DNA of 64,000 nucleotides, from positions 13,552,761 through 13,616,760 of the forward strand of contig OY540818.1 of NCBI GenBank assembly GCA_961205875.1, read 5' to 3'. Source of the DNA: Sialis fuliginosa. Taxonomy: Eukaryota > Arthropoda > Insecta > Megaloptera > Sialidae. Each line of letters starts with the position of its first letter. Position 1 is the first letter of the stretch. This document shows, piece after piece, positions 12,370-24,718 of the stretch. Both the position numbers and the translations under genes were made by a program. The notes under the pieces were generated by a model. The model saw only the letters and a program-made list of their open reading frames with translations. It searched no databases and had not been told where the DNA came from.

Positions 12370-12862
12370 TAAGGTAGTAGCACCAGTCTTGGCAAAGACC
12401 CCAATAATGACAAATTTTTAATTTAATGTAGTGAATTAGAAACATCTATTGATATTTGATTACTACCATTTCTGAATATTAATCTATATACATTTAACTG
12501 TCTTACAGCGTGATTTCATGACAATCGGCCATTAGATGTCAAAATGGTGGACATTTAAAGTAATTATTAGTATAATTTATTTATTAATTATTATCTTATC
12601 ACAGCAACTGCTTTAAATTTGACGATTCTTTCTTTTATATCTTTTGTATCGTAGTACTTATCATTTTGTAATCATTAGCAAGTGTCCATCACTGCGTGCT
12701 CATTACTGGTTTCACCTTTGCCATTACTGGAGAAAAAACTTGAACAAAATAAAAGGCTATAATTTAAAAAAACAAACTATATTTGCGGACTTTAGTAATT
12801 AAATTGATTAAATAAAGAGTTACTTGTTTTATTAGTAACATCAGTTCATAAGAATTACAAAA
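12370..12862 (+). repeat. Unclassified repeat family, copy 1
   Basis: It shares long stretches with the segments at 27710-28135 (reverse), 30744-31192 (forward) and part of 14030-14210 (reverse). Landmarks in order are 'aaggtagtagcaccag', 'gatatttgattact', 'aactgtcttacagcgtga', 'tgtcaaaatggtgg', 'cgtagtacttatcatttt', 'aagtgtccatcactgcgtg', 'ggagaaaaaac', 'actatatttgcgg' and 'aagagttacttgttttatt'. There is no open frame and I found no inverted ends or target duplication, so the class is unknown. Confidence 0.65.
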
Positions 12863-13254
12863 AACAAGCCCATTAATAATAAAAAACCGAAAACTTGCTC
12901 TTATAGCGGCCATAACTGGCGCCTTTGCCTTATAGAATACTATTATCTACAATTTATGTTAAAATATTAAGGCAATAATCGATTTTTAAAATTATATATA
13001 CATATTTCAAACTGTTTACAACAGAAAAAAATGTTTATAATATAAGTTGTAAACAAAATTAATTTCTATTGGTAAAATTGAACACTTATAGAATCTATAT
13101 ATTATTTCTGTCTGTCATAGTCTTCTAACGACTGTACTGTTTGATTTAATTGTAGTAAATGAGGGACCAATAATAATATACATGTTTTGATATTCAATTT
13201 TTTTTGATCTAATACGTATTAGATCAGAAATTCTGAAACTTTTTTTGAACTTTA
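12863..13254. other. AT-rich stretch next to repeat copy 1
   Basis: A GC-richer piece at 12905-12935 (gcggccataactggcgcc) may be the tail of the preceding repeat or a separate fragment. The rest is AT-rich with no gene. Confidence 0.35.
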
Positions 13255-13468
13255 ACATCTACACTAATATATGTAAAAACTATAAGGAGAAAAAGTTTGA
13301 CTGAATAAACTACTAGACCGATTTTGGTGAAACTTCCACAGTGTTCTTTGAAATTTCAGAAGTACTCTTGGATACATATCATTACGCTATCATTCAAAAC
13401 AGCTGAGCAGTACGTATTTGTATATTTAAATTCTCGGGTAACACCGGGTTCTATCAGCTGAGACTACA
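13255..13468 (+). repeat. Lepidopteran retroposon-like fragment
   Basis: It starts 'tctacactaatatatgtaaa', continues 'gactgaataaactactagac' and 'cgattttggtgaaactt', and ends in 'gggtaacaccgggttctatc' and 'agct'. This order (a 'ctacactaatattat' start, a 'ctggaccgattttgatgaaa' core and a 'cgggtaacgccgggt..agct' end) is a familiar dispersed repeat of insect genomes, especially Lepidoptera. The copy is degenerate and non-coding. Confidence 0.55.
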
Positions 13469-13686
13469 TAAAGTACACTAATAATATAATGATAAAACAA
13501 GTTACAAATTATTATTAATACAATCGATCAACAACCAAGTGCAAATAAGTACCTACTCCAAGTAAAATTAGATTAAAAATAAACGTCACATGCAAAGTGC
13601 ACACCATTCACTTAAATTAATAAATAAACGCGTTAAACAATGGGTATATTCAAACGAAGCGCACTAGAGGCAGTTATACACAGATA

Positions 13687-13938
13687 GTGTCTAATGTGTC
13701 TCCGCATTCGAGTTTCTTTTGTGTTTATAATTACATTAACCGGCACAGTTACGGAGCACCGCGTCAGTTGACACACACAAGCACCTCGTGTGCTACAGAC
13801 AAATACAAGTACCTACGGCCGCAAGAAACGGTCGCTGTAAATGGTCTTAATTCAACACTCAAAACTACGTATGTAACTTGTGATGTACGTACATGAGATT
13901 GTGTGGAACAGGCTAATGTCGTTATGGATATGTACAAT
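13687..13938 (+). other. Possible 5' exon and promoter region
   Basis: This segment is clearly less AT-rich than its surroundings. It holds an insect-type initiator motif (TCAGTT, around 13764). It ends with ATGGATATGTACAAT at 13924-13938, directly before a consensus splice donor GTGAGTA at 13939. Upstream ATGs exist, one followed at once by a stop, so a start at 13924 is not secure. The 69-codon frame 13687-13896 is not recognisable. It could equally be a conserved regulatory element. Confidence 0.2.
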
Positions 13939-14029
13939 GTGAGTAAAGGTAGGCCTTTTGAAGATATTTGTTTGATAATGTCGAGGGTGTTGTGTATTAG
14001 TTATTTTTGAAATGACAAAGAACAGTTGA

Positions 14030-14210
14030 ATTAAAATTAAAGATAATTAAATTATTTAATGAAAATAGTATAGTACAACGTAAAGCAGATGCTATGATAA
14101 TATAATAATTTATAAATAGATTACACTAATAATTAGTTTAAATGTCCACCATTTCGATATTCATTGGCCAATTGTTATCAAATAAAGCTGTTTTATGGCA
14201 GTAATCAAAT
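14030..14210 (-). repeat. Unclassified repeat family, truncated copy 4
   Basis: Read on the minus strand it matches the middle of the family: 'gtaaagcagatgctatga', 'actaataattagtttaaa', 'tgtccaccatttcgata' and 'ggcagtaatcaaat' are the reversed equivalents of landmarks in copies 1-3. Both ends of the family are missing. It is the most diverged of the four copies. Confidence 0.55.
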
Positions 14211-15554
14211 ATTTATAATTTAGTTCATATAAAATAAAGTTTTAAAAGGATAGCTATAGCTGTAAAAGTAATAAAATACAAATAAATAAATTCTAACGAA
14301 ATCCGATGTTGTCATCGAAAAAACGATTTATATGTTATTCATTATAAAATGTCATACGTACAATCTACGATCTTTAAGAACATATATAACTCACTGTAGA
14401 AAAACTTCCGTGCATCAAAAAGATACAAATAACGAGTATAAATGACTTTAATTTTGTTCAGATGATTTTCTCTTCATGGATGGAAGTCTATTTATTGAAA
14501 TAAATGATTTGTTCGTAATTATAGCGAAAGATATATTAGTTAAGGAAAATTTCATAATTTATTTTTATTATCGTTTTTCAGAGAAATATAATATGAATAT
14601 TTATATGCCTAATATTTTATATCAAATCAAAATTTTGCCTTTTTAAAATAAAATTTTTATTTTGGACACCATTTTGAAATAATAGTAAAAAAAGTTCTAG
14701 ACAATTAAATCTTCAGTCGAAAATGCAAAAGATGGAGTTCATTAGAGTAAATGGTTTACAAAATTCTTGTATACTAAAAGTTTAGGTCCTTGGATGAAAC
14801 TGTTCTGGAGCATATTATGCTAGGGAATTTTCAAGAAATATATATTTATATAAATATATATAAAATTACTTTTTCGAGTTTTATACAAAAATACAGACAG
14901 TTGTACTAATTTTATCTTTGTATTACAAGTCCTTTATTAAAGAAATTATACAATTCAAATCCAGAGAAAAGAAAAGAAATAAATATATGGAGACAATTCC
15001 AACCAGTAATCAATTTCCTTTTAGATGTTTCATTCTTTCGTTTATATTCACCGCAAACGCGCAATTCCATTGACAACTCCCCTACATACAGACATAAAAA
15101 ACATTTACAGGAGATTCTAGTTACACGGGCATATTTAGGAAGATGAACGTTTGCAAACACAAAACCATAACAATAACGTTCAGTAATAACAGTACCTGTT
15201 AAAGTAAATTAGATCATTTTCTGGCAAATCTCAATTATTAACAGATGCTGTGTAATGGCTTTAAATTTATCACCACCATATTGTTATCCAAATGTTTTTG
15301 CGTTGGGTAATTTTTCGATTAAGGTTTATCTTTTGACTACATTTATAAATGTGAAGGCTTCTAGAATTATTGTTTCATATATGTACATATTCAATTAATT
15401 GTAATTGTATCTGTATCATGTGTCATAATTCAATAGCTAAAAATAGTTAATGGGTATGCTAATTTACATGATATAATTTGCTAACACTGTCGTCTTTCAA
15501 ATAATTATTTTCTGCATAAACACATACATACATATGGAAATTGTTGTGTTTTAT
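14211..15554. other. AT-rich stretch with a weak reading frame
   Basis: A minus frame at 14912-15160 (82 codons, MFANVHLPKYARVTRISCKC...) is somewhat richer in G and C, but matches no family I know and has no splice support. No other structure was seen. Confidence 0.35.
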
Positions 15555-15980
15555 ACATACATACAATGTATTCCAAGTTGATTTAGACATAAGAAATTTA
15601 ACATGGGTGCAATTAGAGGTGTTGTAGTAGCCTTTAGTCAAATTTAACGATGTGTCATTGGTGCATTTTGAATTGCCGCCACAAAATTTAATAAAATACT
15701 CCTTAGTATTTTGTTTTCAAATTTATATCTGTAAAAAAATATTATTATAATTTTATCTTTGATGTTTACTTCAATTTCATTAATGTATTTTATTCTTTAT
15801 TAATGTTGGAAATAAAATACTATCGATTAATTTAAAATTTATCAGTCAGTTTCGAGGCGGTATTTTAAAATGCACCAATAACACATTGTTAAATTTGACC
15901 AAAGATTTCTACAACACTTCTAATTGTCTCCATGTTAAATTTACTATGTCTTAACCAACTTGGAATACACTGTATGTACA
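15555..15980. mobile_element. Long inverted-repeat (foldback-like) element
   Basis: The left arm, about 15555-15725, pairs with the right arm, about 15805-15980. Shared landmarks are 'tgtattccaagttg', 'aatttaacatg', 'gtgttgtag', 'gtcaaatttaac' and 'attggtgcatttt'. The arms differ at many places, so the element is not recent. The roughly 80-base centre is AT-rich. I saw no clear target duplication. The 60-codon minus frame at 15459-15641 lies within an arm and is not a gene. Confidence 0.55.
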
Positions 15981-16740
15981 CTGCACATATTCTTAAGTAT
16001 AATTAAAAATAGTAAAACATTGTACTTACATATTATAAGAAGTAGATAGTAATTTAGTTTAAAAAAGTACTTAAGAACATTCATATGTAGTTTAGAACAT
16101 TTATAAGTATATACACAGCTCTGTGTAAATCACGAATCAACACAAAATAAAAGTTTAATAAACGTTATGAAGTGAAATAAACATTCGGGAATATTTTAGA
16201 CAATATATCTTTATACTATAATAAATTATTTAGTAGTGTCAACATCAGTATTTTTTATATTCATATAAAAGTTGACAGTTGTTAGTAAGACAATAAAAAC
16301 TATATTCCGCTACTGAAATAACAGAACACTATAAAATATGCAGCAAAAATGTAGATGGTCTCGAACATATTTGCTAACTTAAACTTCACGCATGAAAGCT
16401 TTCCATAAATTGAAAAGCTCTCGGAATAAAACTTACAACAGTTCTACATAATATTACAAAGTTAACGATTTATTTAATCTCCGAGAAAAGAAATGCATAT
16501 ATGTTTAAAAAGGAAATACGTACATATTATACGTCTATATATATTCACTAAATAAGGCCGGGATTTCTTTTGTGAGCAGCAATTGTATAAAAAGTACGTT
16601 CCACTTCTTTTATACTGGACAAATGATTTGATCTTTTTATAGATAAATTGTTAGAAGCTGACAAAACTAATGCAACTCTACAAATTGGTATACACGTAAT
16701 ATATTAAATTCTGTTTTATTAAGAGGCAAAGATTGTACGT
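15981..16740. other. AT-rich non-coding stretch
   Basis: No gene, repeat structure or RNA gene is visible. Confidence 0.5.
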
Positions 16741-17070
16741 TAGATCATTAAATTTGATCTCAATGATCTCAAAAACCACTGGACTGATTTTGATGAATTT
16801 TTCACTGGTTTTATAATTACAACAAATAGCTATTTTAAGTTTCGTTTTTAGTGAAATTAGTCAAGTACATAGGTGTAACAGTAATAAAACTAACTGTAGG
16901 TCTGTGAGGACACGTATATTAACATTAACTTTTATTTCTTATTTTTAATCATAGAACAAGAACGAAATCTTCTTAACACTAAACCGATTATCAAAATTCA
17001 TTACTGTATTACAATGGATTCTCAAGATATTTAATAAAAATCAACCAGGACCTACACGGATATAGCTATA
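16741..17070 (+). repeat. Degenerate retroposon-like fragment
   Basis: The core 'accactggactgattttgat' followed by 'gaatttttcactgg' matches the middle of the dispersed repeat type seen at 13255 and 50312. The end near 17050-17090 ('acggatatagctataagg') is too altered to fix a boundary. Confidence 0.35.
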
Positions 17071-17990
17071 AGGATTCCCTTGTAAGCGCCATTTTTGAGT
17101 TATAAAAAAATTATAATAGGGTCAAATTCTACTGATAGAGAACTACGTACATTTTGACATACATTTTGATTATTGAGTATTAATGACCCATATGGTATAA
17201 TAAATATAATACACTGTCTTATAAAACATATGCATAGACAGATACATTTATCGAGAATTTGAATTCTTATATCACCACTCAAAATGGAAAAAATAAAACA
17301 ACCTTAAAAAACGACTTAAAAATCGCTGAAAACTCTGAAAAGTATACAACAATTAAATTTTACAGTTTTTGAAGTACAAAGGTGTCAAGTCAATAAAAAA
17401 CTTAGTAAGAAAAAAAAGGAAAAACCGACTTAACAAATTGTTAAATTTAAATGTTTTTTTTTTTTTAAATCGGTTTATTGTTCTTTAAGTTCTTTTATTT
17501 ATGAATATCTTTAAATTATAATAAAATGTATATAAATATGAGTTTGACTGATACTTGTACACATTTTATATTCACCATAATATTTGTATCTTGCATTAAC
17601 TACGATACGTTTCATTAACACTTCAATTCTCAACTACATTTCAGTTGACCTAGATTATAAAATCAGGATTATTTTAATATGCTGTATTGACTTTCATATT
17701 AACACAAAAGAACCTTTTCAGATTTTTTTATTTTGTTATAAATACACTTTTTATCTATGCTTTGTTAATGTATTTTAAACGAGATTTTAAATTACATCGC
17801 ATATCATACTGCATTATTTTTTTATTTAAAAGTATTATTTTACAATCTCAAATCTGTTTATATGTTAATTAAGAAAATATATTTATCATAACTTTTCCTT
17901 GGCTTGTAAATATAAACGCTAAATAAAAACGTAAACAAAATTAATAAAATACCAAAAATATAATATAATTTATAAGTTACATACAAAAAT
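17071..17990. other. AT-rich non-coding stretch
   Basis: Three short frames (17100-17282 minus; 17584-17778 and 17687-17872 plus) are AT-rich, overlap each other and show no domain. Nothing else is visible. Confidence 0.45.
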
Positions 17991-18357
17991 GACGGACAAG
18001 TGCGAGAAGAACTCGCGCCCTGAGGATTTTGTACAGTTATATTAAACTTAATTATTGACGATAGTTAGTTATGTAGACTTAACATAAACGCTGTATGAAA
18101 GAAACCGTAAAATTATTTTATCACATAATAATTCCACATATGTAAAATTAGAAATTAATGACTTTCGAATTTTTCCTTTACGTATGCTATGAGACCTTCC
18201 TTAGTGCCAAATTTAAATATTCTTAGTATTTGATATTAATTTCAGCTTGACACACCTAGTGAGAAAAAAGGTCTTGATGGACATACAGACAGACGGACAA
18301 CAAAGTTATACTATAAGGATTGTATTTTTTCATTATGAGGTACGGAACCTTAAAAAC
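17991..18357 (+). repeat. Common lepidopteran dispersed repeat, copy B
   Basis: It opens with 'caagtgcgagaagaactcgc' and 'gccctgaggattttgtac' and continues through 'gagaccttccttagtgcc' and 'tttgatattaatttcagctt'. It ends 'acagacagacggacaacaaag' (split by one extra base) with 'gaggtacggaaccttaaaa'. The order matches copy A at 8164. Differences from copy A are scattered along its length, so neither copy is recent. Confidence 0.7.
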
Positions 18358-19350
18358 GGAATTTGTATTGAAAATATGTTACTATCGACACAACAGTTTT
18401 CATAGAACATTTTTCAAATAAAATGGATTCTCAGTATGAGCTAAAATCCATATCAAGTTTACCGCGGAAGCTTCAAAGCCACGTATTGTATGTGTTTATA
18501 TATACATAGTACCTATAGAATATTGTGTTCATAATTGTTTAAATTTAGCACATAATAATTATTATATACATTCACGTATATATGTATAGATAAAATAGAT
18601 ACAAATACATGATATTATACAACCTGTAGGTAATTTGCAGAGCGTTAATGTCTAGACGCAATGCTCATATAGTTTACCCCTTTATTGTACTCGTATGTTC
18701 ATAATTAAGTTTATCGAAGTTGCTATTAAGATTAATGAACGGATTCTATACATCTATGTACCTAATGGAAGTATCGTATGTAGTAATAATAATAATACAA
18801 GGTACAAATGTTTGTGCTGTTACATTATACAGATATACCTATAATTTTCATCGCTATAATTGTCAAAACTGAATAGGAGGCTAGTACTGTTCATTTAATA
18901 TCCACTATCATTAAAATTTGCGTACACATTCAACCCTTTTCATCGAGAGGATAACTGTACTATTATCTTGATTTTCCAGCTTAAATTTCTGACTAGTTTG
19001 TATAGTTATAAATAGCTACATATGCATACATCATCTATTATAAAAATTAATCAAAATTTATGTAGTTAATTAATAAATATATATTTATTTAATAATTAAT
19101 TTAATGTAGGTAGGTACTATCACAAAAAAATATCAGTTTTTTTTAACTTTCTATAAAAATTATTTCAGACAAAAGTTTCATGATCTCAAAATGCAAAAAA
19201 TTGACATAATATGTTGATCTTGAAGGGTTTTCAAGATCTTTTTAATTAGAATCCCATACTTTTTATACAACATACAAAATTTCAACTATATTCTCCAAGA
19301 ATTCTTGAAAATTCGATATTTTAGAAATAATCCGCTGGTAAATTAAAAAT
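18358..19350. other. AT-rich non-coding stretch
   Basis: A short TAA/AAT run at about 18780-18796 is the only simple repeat. No gene is visible. Confidence 0.5.
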
Positions 19351-19354
19351 TAAC

Positions 19355-19539
19355 ACTCGGTATAAGAGTTTTAAGGCTTCCGCGTTGATCTTGGTATGAA
19401 TCTTGGCTTCTGGGTGTAAGCCACGTCGATTTGGTCATGTTATCGGCTAACGTTTCGTCACACATTGCAGTGAACATCTTCAAGGCTCTTCTAAAAGTGC
19501 CGATAACACAACCAAATCGACACGGCTTACACCCAGAAG
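19355..19539. repeat. Inverted-repeat element with the 'cgaaacgt' motif
   Basis: Arms of 41 bases at 19407-19447 and 19499-19539 (cttctgggtgtaagcc...) match at 37 of 41 positions. The 51-base centre reads on the minus strand 'gaagatgttcactgcaatg' followed by 'tgtgacgaaacgtta', a motif type I know from arthropod dispersed repeats. A flank at 19355-19406 (gcttccgcgttgatcttgg...) recurs at 35653-35710 in a shortened second copy. The 76-codon minus frame here is a by-product. Confidence 0.5.
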
Positions 19540-20195
19540 AATAATAATATATGAATATTTTATTGTTAAACAAAATTAGAGAGATGCTTCGTATTTTTTT
19601 AATGTTATTACATTTTTACATACATATATTTATACCTCACCACATTTTTTTCTATCATATATTTCATTTTTATCAACATTCTTAAAATTAGATGTTATAT
19701 GATATATAACATCTATTTCTATACGAGTATATTTAAATTTTCGCGACGTGACGTCTCCATTTATTTCAATCATTTCATTCCACAAATTATTTACACATGT
19801 ACTTTTTTTTGTATTGATAAACGTTAGAATATTAACGTGCTTTATATTGATGATAAATGTACCATCCAACAGTTTTTATAACTTTTAAATTACACCTGGC
19901 TTCTAATATGAGAAGAGATTAATATTTAGATACAAATTGAATTGAATACAACGTCGTTAAATTTAGATTACAAAATACAAAAAACAAAAAAGTAAATAAA
20001 GTCGAATGAATCATAATTTAACAAAAAAAGAATATATAAAACTGACCTTTATACTTTTAAAATCTACCTGACGTAAATGAACGATGTAGTTTGAATTTTT
20101 GCATAGAAATATAACACCCTATTGTCTTAATTTGTTTTTTATTTTTAAAAGTATTCATCTATCAACTATTACAATATAAAAATAATACAATCGTG
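19540..20195. other. AT-rich non-coding stretch
   Basis: A short self-complementary run 'gatgttatatgatatataacatc' lies near 19690. The 79-codon minus frame 19630-19869 has no recognisable domain. Confidence 0.4.
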
Positions 20196-20198
20196 TAA

Positions 20199-20552
20199 TG
20201 TTCAGTAGTATAAAGAATTAGCAAAAAAACAAAAGCTAAACTAACGTTATCTGAAGGTATTAAATATAAAAACACCATGGGCGCCGGGAGGGAGGTGCAA
20301 GGAGGTGCACTTGCACCTTCCTGTCAAAAAAAATACCCGTGTGATATGAATTTTAAATAATGCACCCCCCTGAAAGAAATCCTGCAGGCGTCCATGAAAA
20401 ACATCCTACTGACAATACTATGGATAGAAATCAGGGATGTAAAAGCAGTAGTGACTAGTGTACTTCATAAAATGCTGCTCTAGAATTCAAGCAAATTCAT
20501 AACGATTTAGCTTAGCTTTTGCTCTCCAGCAAATTCTTTATGATAACCGACA
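20199..20552. mobile_element. Harbinger-like miniature element interrupted by a hAT-like element
   Basis: It runs from TGTTCAGTAGTATAAAG to TTTATGATAACCGACA between TAA duplications (20196-20198, 20553-20555). The arms share 'taaagaatt(t)gc' and 'gctaa..gttatct' landmarks with the copy at 37891. The internal 'gactagtgtacttcataaaa' corresponds to 'gacaagtgtacctcataaaa' there. It is diverged, and was later split by the insertion at 20276-20396. Confidence 0.57.
20276..20396. mobile_element. Very short hAT-like element, 121 bp
   Basis: The ends CATGGGCGCC and GGCGTCCATG are inverted repeats, and the element is flanked by an 8-bp near-perfect direct repeat, aaaaacac at 20268-20275 and aaaaacat at 20397-20404. 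It is strikingly GC-rich for this window and contains 'ggaggtgcacttgcacctt', itself a short palindrome. The duplication length and the CA...TG ends fit the hAT superfamily. It is non-coding and sits inside an older Harbinger-like element. Confidence 0.62.
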
Positions 20553-20555
20553 TAA

Positions 20556-23500
20556 ATCATTCTAAAGTTTAAAATTATAAAAATACAAATATATGAATAT
20601 ATGTACATGTAGAGCAAGTTATTTTTTCTGAATATTAAAATTAATGAGATTTATGGTATATTTTAAATTTATGCAATTTAATGAATATGTATTATTTCAA
20701 ATTGTATTTATGATTTAGATGCTCATAACAATACTACTTATAAAATATACAGTGACACAAAAGTTCATCTAAATGTCATCTGTTGACTGAATCGTTGTTA
20801 ATTGAAGTACAATCAATTTTTAATTCGCTACATCAAAGAACAGTTCAACGAAAACAAATTGAAAAATAAATCGCGTGCTCGAAATAAATTGAATTCAACC
20901 TGTATTTTTAGCTTACCGAGATAACTTAATGAATACATTAATTTAATTTAAAATTGTTTATTAATAAACTAGTAAAGACAATAAACATATTTATTAATAA
21001 GTATGTATGTTATATTATCCAAGATTTTATTTCCTAAACAATTAACACCACTTAATGTTAGCTATTTTCTAAATCGTAAATTTTCATGTATGTAATAATT
21101 TATCAAAATAGTTTATATTATACTTGTGTGTGTCATCTTAATATACATATTTATCGTCTTACTCACACTCTAAATCATTCAAAATCATCTAAACACTATT
21201 TGAATAAATATATCCTTTTGTCCTTTTTCAAACAACATCGATAAGAGTCTTGATTAGAAGAGTTTTTCAAGTAAATTTACGAAAGAAAATCGAAAACAGG
21301 AACTGCTTTCTCTGTCGAATAAAATATCAAAATCCTTATTATGAATTTATTTTTAAAGATTTATACAATATTTATATATTTCATCTTTTTTTATCTTACT
21401 TGAATCAGTATATAGTTAATATAACAACAAATATTTACTTTATATGTTTTTGTAAAAAAAACTGCGTACAGCAGATCTTCTGAAATAATGAAATTTAATC
21501 AGATACGTAAAGTAAGTAAGTACTCATGCTGCTGTAAAAAATATACATGTAGAGGAGAAACTATCTCATTTGTTTAAAAATGCTAATTATCTACTACCAT
21601 TCTGATAGATATATGATCTATTATAATTGTAATAATAATAAAGTAAAGTTACCAACAATTATCTCGAGTATGGCTTAAGAAAATATCAGTTCAAAAAATT
21701 TAACTCATATGTATTTAACCCCCATCCCCGAAATTTTTTTTACTACGCCACTGAAAGTGTGCTGTCCATTTTTTGGCTAATGTGACATTTTTGTACCATT
21801 TGAAAATGAGATGACGAATAATTAAATAAAACTGTTTAGTAGTTTATCAAGTCGAGTTGTAAATGAATAAAACGTAAATTCGTAAATATGTTCAACACGC
21901 ATGCGCTAACTTCTGTCAACCGGCCATTTTAAATAGAACACAATAGAACACTCAATTGTGATGTCAAGTTAGAATTAAATAATAGTATTTTTTATGTAGT
22001 TATACCTTATACCAAGTGCACCTTTATTAGTGGAAATGAAACAAGGTAGGAAATATTGATTACCATAAGTATTACGATGATTTACTAAATGACTAAACAA
22101 TATTTTGATGTTCATTGCAATATTATTTTTAGTAATTAATGATAATTTAATATTTATAATTTGTTGATCATTGAATAATTTACATAACCTAAAATTTATT
22201 TAATTTTTAAATAATTCCGACTTTCTCACTACCAAATCCATATTAATATAAATAAAAAATAATATAATATTTCATAATAATATAAATAATTAATTCAATT
22301 TTTACATTAATTTACTTTTTATTAATTTTTTCAACTACTTGTGCCAAACATATTATTTTGAGTTGAATTGTTTTTCATTTATCTATGTAAAATCCCAAAA
22401 ATTTTATTGGAAAACGTGTTAACTCCAAAACTACCGCTTACAGAAAATATACTATCTCCAAAAATTCGTTATTTTACCAAATCTACACAACATATTTATT
22501 ATTTTAGGATATGAAATCATATTTTAAGTGAAAACTATCCAACGGGATTTTCAGTTTTCTTTAAATGGGAATATAAATGATTTAATACTTTTTACTCTCC
22601 TGTAAAAATTATCATTTTGGACTTATTGTTAGCAAACTTTCACTAGAAAACATACTGTAAACATTTTAATTAATATATTAGATAAGTAACAGCATACAAT
22701 TTACTGAAGCGGAAAATATTTCTTTTTAAAACATCTCATACCTATTGAAATATATCTCTTCATTATAAAAATACATCATGAAAATGTAACGAAAAATATC
22801 TAGACCTTTGCTCTTTAATTTAAAATCTTCAAACAACTCTTGTTTCTTAATTTAAATACAAATATCAAGGAATACATTAACATAATCCAATTTTTAGTTC
22901 ATTAGAATTGTATTTATTATTATTTTTATTCTATATTATGTCTGGCTGTCGGTCTGTAAACGCTGTAACTCAAATACGACAAATCGTAAAAAAAATGTAT
23001 CTATGAACCGGAAACTGATGTCTACTGATGTCAATTTTTCGAATTATTTTTGAAACTGTGCGAATTAGAGAAAATTGAGCAAGTTAAAAATTGTAGATTA
23101 AATTATTATCTATAATTTACATTATATAATATACAATTTACATACTAGACCACATATCCCTAATAGTTCCAATACTTGTTAGTGGGTTAAGAGATCTAAG
23201 CACCAATTCCTCTTTAATAGAGTTTAGTTTACTTAATTGAATTTAAGTTCATCAACGTATTAAAGTTTTAATGTTAATACAAGTTGAAAGTTTATTTGCT
23301 TCGGTGATGTACTATTTTCGTCTACACGTGTTTAGTTTGTGTTTACCTACATCAGTTGTAAATTAAATTGAAATGAAAACAGATAAGTTTAATATTGAAT
23401 TAAAATAGTTAAACAGATGCTCTATTAAAATATCATTTATCTTTATCAAACAAAAAAAATTCTGTAGTATCGTTAATGAAAATAATATCGATATTTATAA

Positions 23501-24581
23501 GAAATACTACAGTAGAAATAAGATTTTTATTTGCAATTGAATTAATAGGGGGAAAACACGTACCTTCTAACGAGAAAAACGTATAAACGAAAATTTTATC
23601 ATGGGGTCTCGTACTATGGCGAAAAACTTACTAAAGCAAAACATACTAACGAAGTTCCACTGTATATAATTTAAAACCTGATAGCTCAATTCACTGTTAA
23701 AATTCTTACTAATATTTAAATTTAATATTTAAATTGTTACAGTTAGCTCCATTGATAGTGTTAACTAGTTTTTTTTTCAGTGATGATTAAGATCAACTTG
23801 AATTATTTCATGGATATTTACTATATACCAACATTTGTACTTATGTATTTATTAATAATAAATATTAAACTAAGTAAAAACAAAGTAAAATGTGTCTTAA
23901 TGTTTTATGTATGAACGAACGTTGATTAATCCTTCATTTAAAATGTCAAAATTCAAGTTTCTTCATTAAGAATAAATTGTAAAGAGACTTCATTATGCAT
24001 AGATGAACATTTTCTATATTAAGATTATTTATTACTTCAATATACTCGAACACAGAAGATGTAAGTAAAGTAAATTTCAAAGCATTAATTTGGAGCAAAA
24101 AATTAAATAATTCCGTCGAAAAGTTCACTTTTTTCAAAGGATGGGGTAAATTATAATGACTGTAATGAATACCTCTTACTGCTTTATTTTTAAAATTCTA
24201 TTTGTATATATAGGTATATTTACATAGCTGAGAAAATGCCATATTGAAAATAATATATTCATCAACTAGGAAAATTTCTATTATATAGGACAGCTAACTT
24301 TTTAATGTCTGGGAACGAGATATTTCTATATAAAATATTCAGTGACTTACGTAAAAATAACATTCCCTAACATTATACATACATTTAATAAATAACCAAT
24401 AAATGTATATTTTTAACAACTATCTATAATTTTTGTTATTTTTATCAATTGCACATACATATTAAAACAATATACAGCCATGTATAAATGTATGAATATT
24501 ATAATCAATACATATTATAATACAATACAACAACATACATACACATTTTAGTTTGTATTTCAGCAATTGTGAATTTGTAAC
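20556..24581. other. Long AT-rich stretch with no gene
   Basis: About 4 kb. Frames at 21250-21483 (plus) and 23946-24137 (minus) are AT-rich and unsupported. At 21897-21906 there is a palindromic cgcatgcg core, and at 21921-21935 'ggccattttaaat'; these resemble NRF1 and YY1/Pho sites but no transcript signal accompanies them. At 22940-23030 'gtctggctgtcggtctgtaaa' recalls the tails of dispersed insect repeats. Confidence 0.4.
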
Positions 24582-24605
24582 TAATTAATTAATTAATTAA
24601 TTAAT
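24582..24605. repeat. (TAAT)n microsatellite
   Basis: Six perfect tandem copies of TAAT. Confidence 0.9.
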
Positions 24606-24718
24606 AAAATTTACTATCCATTACCTCTAATTGTCCTCAATTTATATATCATATAATTTAGAATTTTGTACTTGTCAGTAAATTTATCAAAAGTAACTCA
24701 TTTGTTAATAATAATATA

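Noticed and set aside
21895-21940. NRF1-like and YY1-like sites suggesting a promoter
   Set aside because: Partial matches only, with no start signal, exon or splice donor beside them.
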